Under the pieces are notes generated by a model that worked only from the letters and a program-made list of their open reading frames with translations, was not told where the DNA came from and made no database searches. The position numbers and the translations under genes are program-made. A DNA stretch of 64,000 nt, taken from positions 1-64,000 of the forward strand of contig QUMM01000002.1 of the NCBI GenBank assembly GCA_003435055.1, given 5' to 3'. This DNA comes from Lachnospiraceae bacterium OF09-6 (GTDB lineage: Bacteria > Bacillota > Clostridia > Lachnospirales > Lachnospiraceae). Below are positions 8,846-16,313 of this stretch, piece by piece. Within the stretch, counting starts at the first letter, position 1; each line of letters opens with the position of its first letter.

Positions 8846-9873
8846 AGTTTCAAAACCTCTCGGTAAAGCGGCTGTTTGGCCGGGTGGCAATGGAGCTTGT
8901 CCTCTCCATGTCCGGGATCACCATAGCCCTGTTTCTTGTGACAAAACAGATTGCGGTGCTGCTGACAGGCGGGACGCTGCTGCTGTGCGCCCTTGTGGGG
9001 ATTTTTGTACTGACGCAGGCGTTTGGAAAGCGGCTGTCGCAGTTTACCGCTGACCTGTGCCAGACCTTAGACCACATGATCGCCGGGAATGAAGCGCCCC
9101 AGCGGCCAGAGGACAGCGAAACCCAGCTTGCCAGAATCGGACACCGGCTGGCAAGGCTTTACCAGATCATGCAGGAGAACCGCCGCCGGGTGGACGAGGA
9201 ACGGCAGGAGTTACAGACCCTTGTATCGGATATTTCCCATCAGGTGAAAACGCCGGTAAGCAATCTGAAAATGGCGACGGACACCCTGCTGGAAAAGCCC
9301 ATGACCGAGGCGGAGCGCACCGACTTTATCCGGGGAATCCGCAGCCAGACGGATAAGCTGGACTTTCTCTTTCAGGCCCTTGTGAAAACCTCCCGACTGG
9401 AAACAGGCGTGATCCAGTTGGATAAGAAGCTGGGCCGTCTTTTTGATACTGTGGCGCAGGCCATGAGTGGGATCGTGTATGCGGCGGAGAAAAAGGAAAT
9501 CGCCGTGTCCGTGGACTGCCCGGAGGATTTGACCGTTTCCCATGACAGCAAGTGGACATCGGAAGCCCTCTTTAACCTGCTGGACAATGCGGTGAAGTAC
9601 ACCCCGGCAGGCGGGAAAATCGCTGTGTCGGTGGTGCTGTGGGAAATGTATGTGGAGATCAAAGTGACCGACACCGGCAAGGGCATTTCCGAAAGCAATC
9701 AGGCTGCCATCTTCCGGCGCTTCTATCGTGAGGAAGAAGTACACGAACAGCAGGGCGTGGGCATTGGCCTGTATCTGGCCCGCGAGATTGTAATGCGGCA
9801 GGGCGGCTATGTCAAAGTGGTTTCGGAGCCGGGCAAGGGTTCGGAATTTTCCATTATGCTGCCTACAAAATGA
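8842..9873 (+). CDS. sensor histidine kinase, intramembrane-sensing type
   Basis: A 343-residue kinase. Two helices (about residues 17-34 and 38-58) are joined by only a few residues, so there is almost no external sensor, as in BceS/VraS-like kinases that sense through a partner transporter. H133 lies in the H-box SDISHQVKTP. The N-box is NLLDNAVKYTP, with G1 DTGKGIS and G2 GVGIGLYLAREI. It starts inside the regulator's stop codon. The likely partners are the regulator upstream and the ABC transporter 0.6 kb downstream. Confidence 0.93.
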   Translation: MKFQNLSVKRLFGRVAMELVLSMSGITIALFLVTKQIAVLLTGGTLLLCALVGIFVLTQAFGKRLSQFTADLCQTLDHMIAGNEAPQRPEDSETQLARIGHRLARLYQIMQENRRRVDEERQELQTLVSDISHQVKTPVSNLKMATDTLLEKPMTEAERTDFIRGIRSQTDKLDFLFQALVKTSRLETGVIQLDKKLGRLFDTVAQAMSGIVYAAEKKEIAVSVDCPEDLTVSHDSKWTSEALFNLLDNAVKYTPAGGKIAVSVVLWEMYVEIKVTDTGKGISESNQAAIFRRFYREEEVHEQQGVGIGLYLAREIVMRQGGYVKVVSEPGKGSEFSIMLPTK

Positions 9874-9899
9874 AAGTAAACAAGCGAGGTGTTTCTATT

Positions 9900-10319
9900 A
9901 TGAATGAACGAGAAAAAATAATCCGACTGTGGTTTGATATGTGGCTTTATCAGAAAGATATGGGCATTGATGATATTTTTGCGGAAGATGTACTCTATAC
10001 AGAAAGTTGGTGTCCCCAGTATAGCAATCGTAAAACAGTAAAACATTGGTTTCAGGAGTGGAATACCCGTGGAAAGGTGGTAGTTTGGGAAATCAAGCAA
10101 TTTTTCCATAAAGAAAATCAAACGATTGTAGAGTGGTATTTCAAAAATGGAATGAACAATGGGGATATAGAGGAATTTGACGGTATTTCTTTGATTGAAT
10201 GGACAGAGGACAATAAAATAAAATCATTAAAAGAGTTTGGGTGTAACCGTAATACCTACAATCCTTATCAAGAAAGCGATACTCCTCAATTTAGAAATCA
10301 AAAGGCGAATTGGTTTTAG
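9900..10319 (+). CDS. SnoaL-like / NTF2-fold protein
   Basis: A protein of about 139 residues with the nuclear-transport-factor-2 fold pattern: an N-terminal helix (REKIIRLWFDMWLYQ), an IFAEDVLYTESW segment, and C-terminal strands with TIVEWYFKNGM and GISLIEWTEDNKIKSLKEF. The family holds small enzymes and binding proteins, and no specific activity can be inferred. ATG 9900 follows GAGGTG; an alternative start at 9870 overlaps the kinase stop. Codon use is AT-richer than in the neighbouring cargo genes, which suggests a separate origin. A terminator follows. Confidence 0.75.
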   Translation: MNEREKIIRLWFDMWLYQKDMGIDDIFAEDVLYTESWCPQYSNRKTVKHWFQEWNTRGKVVVWEIKQFFHKENQTIVEWYFKNGMNNGDIEEFDGISLIEWTEDNKIKSLKEFGCNRNTYNPYQESDTPQFRNQKANWF

Positions 10320-10335
10320 AACAGATCATGAGCTA

Positions 10336-10375
10336 CGGCGGACGGCCATTTCCGGCTGCCCGCCGATAATTTTTT
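10336..10375 (+). terminator. intrinsic terminator of the two-component operon
   Basis: CGGCGG-A-CGGCC pairs with GGCTG-C-CCGCCG, followed by ATAATTTTTT. It separates the regulatory operon from the ABC transporter promoter. Confidence 0.75.
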
Positions 10376-10376
10376 G

Positions 10377-10465
10377 AAATGTCCGAGCGCTGTAACATTT
10401 CACCCCGATTTTCAATGAAATTTTTTGGCCGCTGTAACATTTCGCGGACATTTGGGTTTTACAAT
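10377..10465 (+). promoter_or_regulatory. ABC transporter promoter with repeated response-regulator sites
   Basis: The -10 box TACAAT is at 10460-10465. TGTAACA (10433-10439) and CGGACATTT (10445-10453) lie 27 and 15 bases upstream of its first base, exactly as at 8092-8124. A second copy, partly in inverse orientation, is upstream: AAATGTCCG at 10377-10385, then TGTAACATTTC near 10391-10401. Together these look like a multi-site activator region. Confidence 0.6.
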
Positions 10466-10507
10466 GACCTTATCAACAGGCAGAAAGCCTTGAAAGGAGT
10501 TTTGAGT

Positions 10508-11172
10508 ATGAGCGTTTTGCAGACGATTGATCTGAAAAAGTATTACGGCACAAAGCCGAATATCACCCGCGCCCTTGACGGCGTGAACTTCTCCGTAAAT
10601 GACGGTGAGTTTGTGGCCGTTGTGGGAACCTCCGGCAGCGGCAAGTCCACCCTGCTTCACATGATGGGCGGGCTGGACACTCCCACCAGCGGAACAGTGA
10701 TTGTCCGAGGCGAAGAACTGGCAAAGAAGAACGACGAGCAGCTTACCATCTTTCGCCGCCGCAACATCGGCTTTATCTTCCAGAACTATAACCTTGTTCC
10801 GATCCTGAATGTGTATGAGAACATCGTCCTGCCGGTGGAGCTGGACGGGGACACGGTGGATCAGAAGTTTTTGGACGAGATCGTTCATCTGCTGGGGCTG
10901 GAAGATAAACTGAAAAATATGCCGAACAATCTTTCCGGCGGACAGCAGCAGCGTGTGGCTATCGCCCGCGCCTTGATTACCAAACCGGCTATTGTGCTGG
11001 CCGACGAGCCGACCGGCAACCTTGACAGCAAGACCAGCGCCGAGGTGCTGGGCTTATCAAGCGCACCAGTGCAGAGTTCCGGCAAACTGTTGTGATGATT
11101 ACGCACAATGACGACATTGCCCGCCTTGCAGATCGGATTGTCCGCATTGAGGACGGCAAGATTGTGGAGTAA
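10508..11172 (+). CDS. ABC transporter ATP-binding protein (frameshifted)
   Basis: LolD/MacB-like ATPase of about 221 residues. Walker [10 protein letters not shown] is at residues 40-48, signature SGGQQQR at 143-149 and Walker B with ADEPTGNLD at 165-173. After residue 183 the frame slips. Adding one base near 11056 gives [20 protein letters not shown], with the H-loop histidine, ending at the TAA 11170-11172. Start ATG 10508 has GAAAGGAG upstream. It pairs with the permease that begins 15 bases later. The slip resembles the other single-base losses here. Confidence 0.88.
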
Positions 11173-11186
11173 GGAGGTGGCAGGCT

Positions 11187-13565
11187 ATGACATGGCCTTT
11201 TGAGAATGATACCAGCGCCATTACAAAGAAGCTGGCAAAGAAAAGTTTGCAAAGCGAGAAGCGCCGGAATCTGATGGTGGTGATTGCCGTTGCGCTGGCG
11301 GCATTTCTGATCTGCTTTACGGGAATTGTGTCTACCTCCCTGACACAAATGCAGCGCAATCAGGTTGTCGATACTTATGAGGCGGTCTGGCTGGGCGTAG
11401 AGGAAAACGACATTGAAACCCTGAAAGGACTGCCGGAGTTTGAGCGCGTAGGCGGCTACTATATGCTGGGTGAGGAGCTTTCAGAACAGGGCTATCATGC
11501 GTCTTATGTGTATTGCGACGCGCAAATGATGGAGATTACCAAGGCGCAGATGGAGTTGTTAGAGGGCCGGGTTCCTGAAAAAGCAAATGAAGTTGTTGTA
11601 AGCGAATACTTTCTTTCCACCTATGGAAACAATGCCAAGATCGGGGACACTGTGACCTTAGATACAGAGAGTTTTCATGGTGATTATGTCGTTACCGGCA
11701 TTATGGACAGCGTAAATGAAAAAGAAGCGAATACCTGCGCTATCATTCTTTCCAACGCTGCCCTGACAGGATGGAAAGGGTTTGACCCGACTGGCTATCG
11801 CGCCTATGTCCATTTCAAAAACAGCGACCAGTTGGGCGAAGAACTGATGACCTCTTATTGCAGGGAGATTGCGGAGGAATATCAGCTTCCTATGCCCAAA
11901 ATGAACAGCAAGTATTTTGCCTATGCTTCTAAATCCTTTGATTTTGCACTGATGGCTGGCGTGATTGCCATTGTTCTGATCGGCGGCTATATTGTGATCC
12001 AGAGTATCTTCCGTATCTCCATCAATGACAAAATCAAGAGCTACGGGCAGCTACGGACGATTGGTGCAACGCCAAAGCAAATCAAGCGGATTGTAAAGCG
12101 GGAGGGGCGTAAACTCGGCAGTATCGGGATTTTGATTGGTACAGTGCTGGGTGTATGCGGCGGTTTTCTTTTGTTTCCCAAGGGATTTAATGCTGTTTCC
12201 TATGTGGCAACGATTATTTTGACACTCATAAGCAGTTGGATCATGGTATCTGTTTCCATCCGTAAGCCGATAAAAATTGCGGCAGGGATTTCCCCGATTG
12301 AAGCCGTCCGTTTTACCCCGGCACAAAAGGACATCCGAAGCCGAAAAAAGAATATCAAGCTCAATCCTGTTTCAATGGGAATTGCGAATTTTAAGCGTGA
12401 CCGAAAAAAGACCGTTGCTATTGTAGCCTCATTGAGTTTGGGCGGAATTATTCTGCTTGTGGTATCCTCCATTGTTTTGCTGCGTTCTCCAGAGGCGCTT
12501 GCAAGACGGTTTTTCCCGGACGGCGACTATAAAATTTATTTGGATTCTGAAATGACAGAAGAAAAGGTTATGGCAGCGGGAAATCCGTTGAATGAAGAAT
12601 TAAAACAGGAAATCTTATCTATTGATGGTGTTACAGATATAATTTCAAGCAGACAATCTCTCTATGCAACCCTTAAGACGGACATTTACCAAAGCGGTGG
12701 TATGTGTGATATGCTGACCGACCAGAATTATGCAACAGTTGAAGCGGCTCTGACAGCAGGAACGATGCCAAAAGATTCCCGTAGTATTGTAATTGACTAT
12801 AATGTGCTAAAGCAGAATGAGGATATGGGTGTTGGTTCAACAGTTGACTTTTATTTTGGAGAGGGGCAACCGCCTGTTTCCGTCACTGTATCAGGATTGT
12901 TTGATTCCAACAAGACGCCTTCCGGGCATGGAAAACTGGCCCTCGATGGAGTACTCTTTTTCGCACCAGAAGCATTGTTCCATGAACTGCACCCGGAAAT
13001 CGCTTCTTTCGACTATTCATGGAGCATTGTAAACGATCCGAAAAAAACGGACTATGTGGGAGCTGAATTGAAAAATATTGTTGCCAGCCATAGTAATATT
13101 GCCTTAGATGAAATCAATACAGTGATTGAATATGAAGAAATGACAAATTCTTTTGCGTTTGGCAGTATGGAGATACTTTCATGGTTGGTATTTCTCTTTG
13201 GCGTTATCAACCTTATCAATACGACACTCTCTAACCAGATAGCCCGAAAGCAGGAAAACAGTATTCTGCGTTCTATCGGCCTAACACAAAAACAGCTATG
13301 TGAAATGAACATCTGTGAGGGGCTGTGCTATGCGCTCTTTGCAACATTGGCGACGCTGATCGTTGGGCTTCCGGCTTCCATCTTTGCTTGCAGAAAAATG
13401 AGTATAGGAGCTTTTGCCGGAAATGTAGTGCCTTACAAATTCCCGGTTTTGGAAATGGGACTGTTCATTCTGGTATTGTTCGGAATGGAACTGATCTTGT
13501 CTGTATGGACAATCCGCAGACAGAAAAAGCAATCCCTGATCGAACAAATGCGGGCGATGGAATAA
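11187..13565 (+). CDS. ABC transporter permease with two FtsX domains
   Basis: A 792-residue permease. One helix (about 28-50) is followed by a large external domain. A first FtsX helix bundle (about 250-360) carries the typical SYGQLRTIGATPKQIKRIV coupling segment. There is then a second helix near 412-432, a second external domain, and a last bundle (about 655-785) with QENSILRSIGLTQKQL. The GGAGGTGG ribosome site is next to ATG 11187. With the ATPase upstream it forms a complete exporter or extractor. Location downstream of the TCS suggests defence against a cell-envelope antibiotic, which is inference. Confidence 0.92.
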   Translation: MTWPFENDTSAITKKLAKKSLQSEKRRNLMVVIAVALAAFLICFTGIVSTSLTQMQRNQVVDTYEAVWLGVEENDIETLKGLPEFERVGGYYMLGEELSEQGYHASYVYCDAQMMEITKAQMELLEGRVPEKANEVVVSEYFLSTYGNNAKIGDTVTLDTESFHGDYVVTGIMDSVNEKEANTCAIILSNAALTGWKGFDPTGYRAYVHFKNSDQLGEELMTSYCREIAEEYQLPMPKMNSKYFAYASKSFDFALMAGVIAIVLIGGYIVIQSIFRISINDKIKSYGQLRTIGATPKQIKRIVKREGRKLGSIGILIGTVLGVCGGFLLFPKGFNAVSYVATIILTLISSWIMVSVSIRKPIKIAAGISPIEAVRFTPAQKDIRSRKKNIKLNPVSMGIANFKRDRKKTVAIVASLSLGGIILLVVSSIVLLRSPEALARRFFPDGDYKIYLDSEMTEEKVMAAGNPLNEELKQEILSIDGVTDIISSRQSLYATLKTDIYQSGGMCDMLTDQNYATVEAALTAGTMPKDSRSIVIDYNVLKQNEDMGVGSTVDFYFGEGQPPVSVTVSGLFDSNKTPSGHGKLALDGVLFFAPEALFHELHPEIASFDYSWSIVNDPKKTDYVGAELKNIVASHSNIALDEINTVIEYEEMTNSFAFGSMEILSWLVFLFGVINLINTTLSNQIARKQENSILRSIGLTQKQLCEMNICEGLCYALFATLATLIVGLPASIFACRKMSIGAFAGNVVPYKFPVLEMGLFILVLFGMELILSVWTIRRQKKQSLIEQMRAME

Positions 13566-13578
13566 CCGTATGGGATCG

Positions 13579-13608
13579 GCGGGGCGGCGTGTGCTGCCCC
13601 GCTTTTTT
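13579..13608 (+). terminator. intrinsic terminator of the ABC transporter operon
   Basis: GCGGGGCGGC pairs with GCTGCCCCGC (one G-T pair) around a GTGT loop, followed by six T residues. Confidence 0.85.
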
Positions 13609-13631
13609 CGCCATTTCTCAAAAAATTTTTG

Positions 13632-13697
13632 AAATGTCCGAGCTTTGTAACAATTCAGCCTGTTTTTTTGTCGAAATCAAAGGCACCTCGGACATTT
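13632..13697. repeat. copy of the response-regulator operator region
   Basis: AAATGTCCGAG at 13632-13642 and CTCGGACATTT at 13687-13697 are a perfect 11-bp inverted repeat. The inner TGTAACAATTCA also matches the promoter region at 10377-10453. It lies downstream of the permease, with no obvious gene to drive on the plus strand. Confidence 0.6.
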
Positions 13698-13789
13698 ATA
13701 GTTCTTCCAAAAGTTTGATGATAATATTACCATTCATGGAAGAAGCAATCTGTTATTGCAATAATGCGAAATTGACGATAGAAAGTTTT

Positions 13790-14830
13790 TCATATCTCGG
13801 TCAGCTCAACAATTACATTACTCTGCTGATACAGCCAGTCCGTAAATTCTTTCGGGCTGGCCGTTCCTGTTTTTACAGCCTTTTTTCTCTGTAAGGCTTC
13901 TTTCTTAAAGTCGGAAAAGGAAGCCTGTATTTTTTCCAGACGGTCAGCCGGAAAGCCTGCGGTATTTTTTACCCGGTTTATTTTGTTGCGCCAGTTCTGG
14001 CATTCATTTTTATAAAGCAGGTCATAGTTATTTTCTCTTGACCTCTCGTCAAATTCCCGCTTGTTTTGAAGCGCCTGTGCTTTTCGGCACTTGTCGCTGC
14101 ACAGCTCATACCGCTGGCTCTTTGCCAGAAAATATTTTCCACAGACCTTGCACCGCCGGAAGCAAAGCCCCCAGTCATTCAGCCTGTTCAGATAATAGGT
14201 AATCAACGGGTAGAGGGACGCATAGGCAGACACACATTCTTCTGTGCGCCGGTTGTCCGGGAACCAGAGGTCAAGCCGGGTATCTTCTGACGGTGCGCCT
14301 TTGAAATAAAGGCTGCCAGCTTGAAATTGTTTCGGTTTTCCTGTCTCCCTGTCAAAGCTCATGGTTTCGTTTTGGAATACCCCGGTCAGTCTGCTCATTT
14401 TATCCATGAAGCGGTCACAGGCAGCGTTACGGTCACGGGGTTCTCTGGCAAGCAGATAGCTGTTCCAGATACGGAACGCCACATACATTTTCAGAGGGTC
14501 GTTGCTAAGATATTTCTCCCAAAGAAATTCGCTTGCCGCCTGCTCCAGCTCCGGCTGTTTCCATCGGTTGGAGTGGAGAGCTTGCCGCAGCGGAGAAAGC
14601 CCGTATAAGTTCCAGTCTCTGTCCGTGTCACGCTCAAAGTTTATCAAAAAAGTTCCCAGTGGGCGTGTCATATCACAAAGCACCTCTGCGTTTTGGCTCC
14701 CGTTCAGACGGAAGCGGATCTGCTGTTCTTCCCCAATCAAAATCCGCTCTTTCATTTTCTTCCTGTCCAGCGTCAGGACAAACAAAATCCTCTCAAAACA
14801 TGGCTCATGCCGTATAAACTGATTCTCCAT
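13790..14830 (-). CDS. DUF6076 family protein with a zinc-binding motif
   Basis: A 346-residue protein transcribed against its neighbours. It has an N-terminal region of unknown fold and then CKVCGKYFLAKSQRYELCSD with a further CRK cysteine, a CxxC...CxxxC metal site. A basic helical C-terminus (KINRVKNTAG) follows. DUF6076 proteins are common in Clostridia integrative elements; the role is unknown, with DNA or RNA binding a guess. ATG 14830 is preferred over 14890 because a purine-rich AGGGGATAGGG site lies directly upstream. It converges on the ABC transporter operon. Confidence 0.7.
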   Translation of the reverse strand: MENQFIRHEPCFERILFVLTLDRKKMKERILIGEEQQIRFRLNGSQNAEVLCDMTRPLGTFLINFERDTDRDWNLYGLSPLRQALHSNRWKQPELEQAASEFLWEKYLSNDPLKMYVAFRIWNSYLLAREPRDRNAACDRFMDKMSRLTGVFQNETMSFDRETGKPKQFQAGSLYFKGAPSEDTRLDLWFPDNRRTEECVSAYASLYPLITYYLNRLNDWGLCFRRCKVCGKYFLAKSQRYELCSDKCRKAQALQNKREFDERSRENNYDLLYKNECQNWRNKINRVKNTAGFPADRLEKIQASFSDFKKEALQRKKAVKTGTASPKEFTDWLYQQSNVIVELTEI

Positions 14831-14910
14831 CCCTATCCCCTGCCTTTGTTTATGGTAATTATATAATTCAGTTATATCCGTTACACTCATGGTATCGCAG
14901 AATCATTGTT

Positions 14911-14975
14911 TTGTCAAGGATAGTACGCTATGATGATTGCGGTTGGTAATTTCGTACCGCACAGTACCTTGACAA
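14911..14975. repeat. 9-bp inverted repeat in the divergent region
   Basis: TTGTCAAGG at 14911-14919 and CCTTGACAA at 14967-14975, with GTAC tracts just inside each arm. They lie upstream of the minus-strand DUF6076 gene and could be operator arms for a divergent promoter region. Confidence 0.45.
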
Positions 14976-15132
14976 GTGAATGACCGTCCAAAAGGGATAT
15001 GACCGGCAGGAGAAGTGACGCATTCGGCGCACCAATGCAGGGAAACACCGCAGGAATGGGGCAGGAAAACGGCTTTTGGGGAGAACGGCAACAGGAAGCA
15101 TTTTAACCTATTTGATTTATGGGAGGAACAGA

Positions 15133-15357
15133 ATGAACGATAAAAAGAGATTGAACAGCTACGAGGATTTACCGCTGGTTCTGGATGTGGCGGACATTCA
15201 GTGGATTATGGGAATTTCAAGAGCGAGCGCCTATGAGCTGGTACACACACCCGGCTTTCCAGCGTTCCGCAGGGGCAGACTTATCAAGGTCAGCAAAATT
15301 GCTTTCTTTGAATGGATGGCAAAAGGCTCCGAAACCGTACCGGGAAGCGACAAATAA
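15133..15357 (+). CDS. helix-turn-helix, excisionase-like DNA-binding protein
   Basis: A 74-residue protein with a winged helix of the MerR/excisionase class: LDVADIQWIMGISRASAYEL forms the helix-turn-helix, and FPAFRRGRLIKVSKIAFFEW the wing and dimer strand. Such proteins direct excision or control transfer genes in integrative elements. The start is ATG 15133 after GGGAGGA; the longer frame from 15076 has no ribosome site. It is the first gene of the mobilization region. Confidence 0.8.
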   Translation: MNDKKRLNSYEDLPLVLDVADIQWIMGISRASAYELVHTPGFPAFRRGRLIKVSKIAFFEWMAKGSETVPGSDK

Positions 15358-15504
15358 GCGTGAGGTATCATTCCCTGACTTGCAATACTGCCGCACTTTC
15401 CAAAGGGGCATACAGAGGGAAAAAAACTTAAAAATGATACCGAGACGCTACATCAAAACAGCCTATCTGCGTACATCAGATAGAAACGGAGAAAGGAGCC
15501 GGTT

Positions 15505-15708
15505 ATGGCAAGAATGAGTAACAAGCGGCGGTTGGAATGGTCTTTCTTCTTAAATGACCGCAGCCGTATCACTTACAACGAACTGTGCCGGAAATGCCAG
15601 CACGAATGTAAACAGAGCTTCCGGGCGGTTGTGGTTGACTGCCCGAAGTATCTTTCCAAGCGTTCCAAGAAAAAGGACAAGACTGCCGGAAACGGCAAAA
15701 TCCCTTAG
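15505..15708 (+). CDS. small cysteine-rich mobile-element protein
   Basis: A 67-residue basic protein with a possible metal site, CRKCQHEC, and a further cysteine in VVDCPKYL. The tail is rich in lysine. It follows AAAGGAGCC at the usual spacing. Similar short proteins sit between the excisionase-like gene and oriT in related elements. The function is unknown; a transfer accessory is a guess. Confidence 0.6.
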   Translation: MARMSNKRRLEWSFFLNDRSRITYNELCRKCQHECKQSFRAVVVDCPKYLSKRSKKKDKTAGNGKIP

Positions 15709-15765
15709 GAACTAAGGGCGCACTTCTATACATAGTCTAAAGACCATGTATCGTGCGTCCTGCGG
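15709..15765 (-). other. oriT: predicted oriT with MOBQ-type nic region
   Basis: A long hairpin runs from 15716 to 15760: GGGCGCAC/GTGCGTCC, ATACAT/ATGTAT and GTCT/AGAC arms around AA. Read on the minus strand, 15726-15714 is GAAGTGCGCCCTT, which matches the nic region of RSF1010/pTF1-type origins (TAAGTGCGCCCT). The MobA/MobL relaxase of the same family is encoded just downstream, which supports the call. Confidence 0.7.
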
Positions 15766-15993
15766 AGCTACCTCTGCCGCTGATAAAATCAGCAATCCGA
15801 GGTCTGCGTTCGCTTCGCTCCGACAAGGTGGCTACACCCCCTTGCGCCGCTAAAGCGGCTATCCCCTGTGTACTCGCCGCAAAGAGAAATCCGCTCTGCG
15901 GTTTTCCCTTTTCATCGGGTTTTATAGAAGCACTGACACACGGACTGTCTGCGGATGGTCTTTCTTTATCTTATCAGCAAAGGATGTGAGAAC
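15766..15993. other. gene-free stretch next to oriT
   Basis: No gene is supported. It contains GGTGGCTACACCCC at about 15826-15839 and, further on, CCTGTG. The reverse complement of the same combination lies at 7383-7408, outside the element, next to the conjugative-element scraps. Confidence 0.4.
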
Positions 15994-16311
15994 ATGGAAA
16001 AATCTTTGGAACAGTTGAAGCAGGAATATGAAAAAACCACTGTCCTGCTGGAACAGGAAAAACGGAAAATGCAGCGTTTGAAAAACCGGCAGGCGTATCT
16101 GGAAAGCGGTTCCCGGAAACAGAGGACGCACCGGCTGATTACCCGTGGGGCAGCTATTGAGAGCATTGCACCACAGACAAAGGAGCTATCCGAAGCGGAA
16201 TTTTATTCCCTCATGGAAAGCATTTTGAATCTGCCGCAGGCGGAGCATTTCATCCGGTCTGCCACAGAGAACCACGCCCGTATTTCCGGGCAGGAGAAAG
16301 GCGGTGACTAA
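15994..16311 (+). CDS. DUF3847 family mobilization accessory protein
   Basis: A 105-residue protein with a strongly charged coiled-coil N-terminal half (EKSLEQLKQEYEKTTVLLEQ) followed by KNRQAYLESGSRKQRTHRLI, the conserved core of DUF3847. Its gene sits directly upstream of the relaxase gene, as is usual for this family, which suggests a role in nicking or relaxosome formation (MobC-like). ATG 15994 follows AAAGGATGTGAG. Confidence 0.75.
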   Translation: MEKSLEQLKQEYEKTTVLLEQEKRKMQRLKNRQAYLESGSRKQRTHRLITRGAAIESIAPQTKELSEAEFYSLMESILNLPQAEHFIRSATENHARISGQEKGGD

Positions 16312-16313
16312 GG

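Noticed and set aside
9211..9744. Minus-strand 177-residue frame within the histidine kinase gene
   Set aside because: It lies fully inside a kinase with all catalytic motifs; a GC-rich shadow frame.
882..13565. A single system made of both ABC transporters
   Set aside because: The BceAB-like pair at 882-3398 lies outside the mobile element, has no copy of its operator motif, and belongs to a different permease type.
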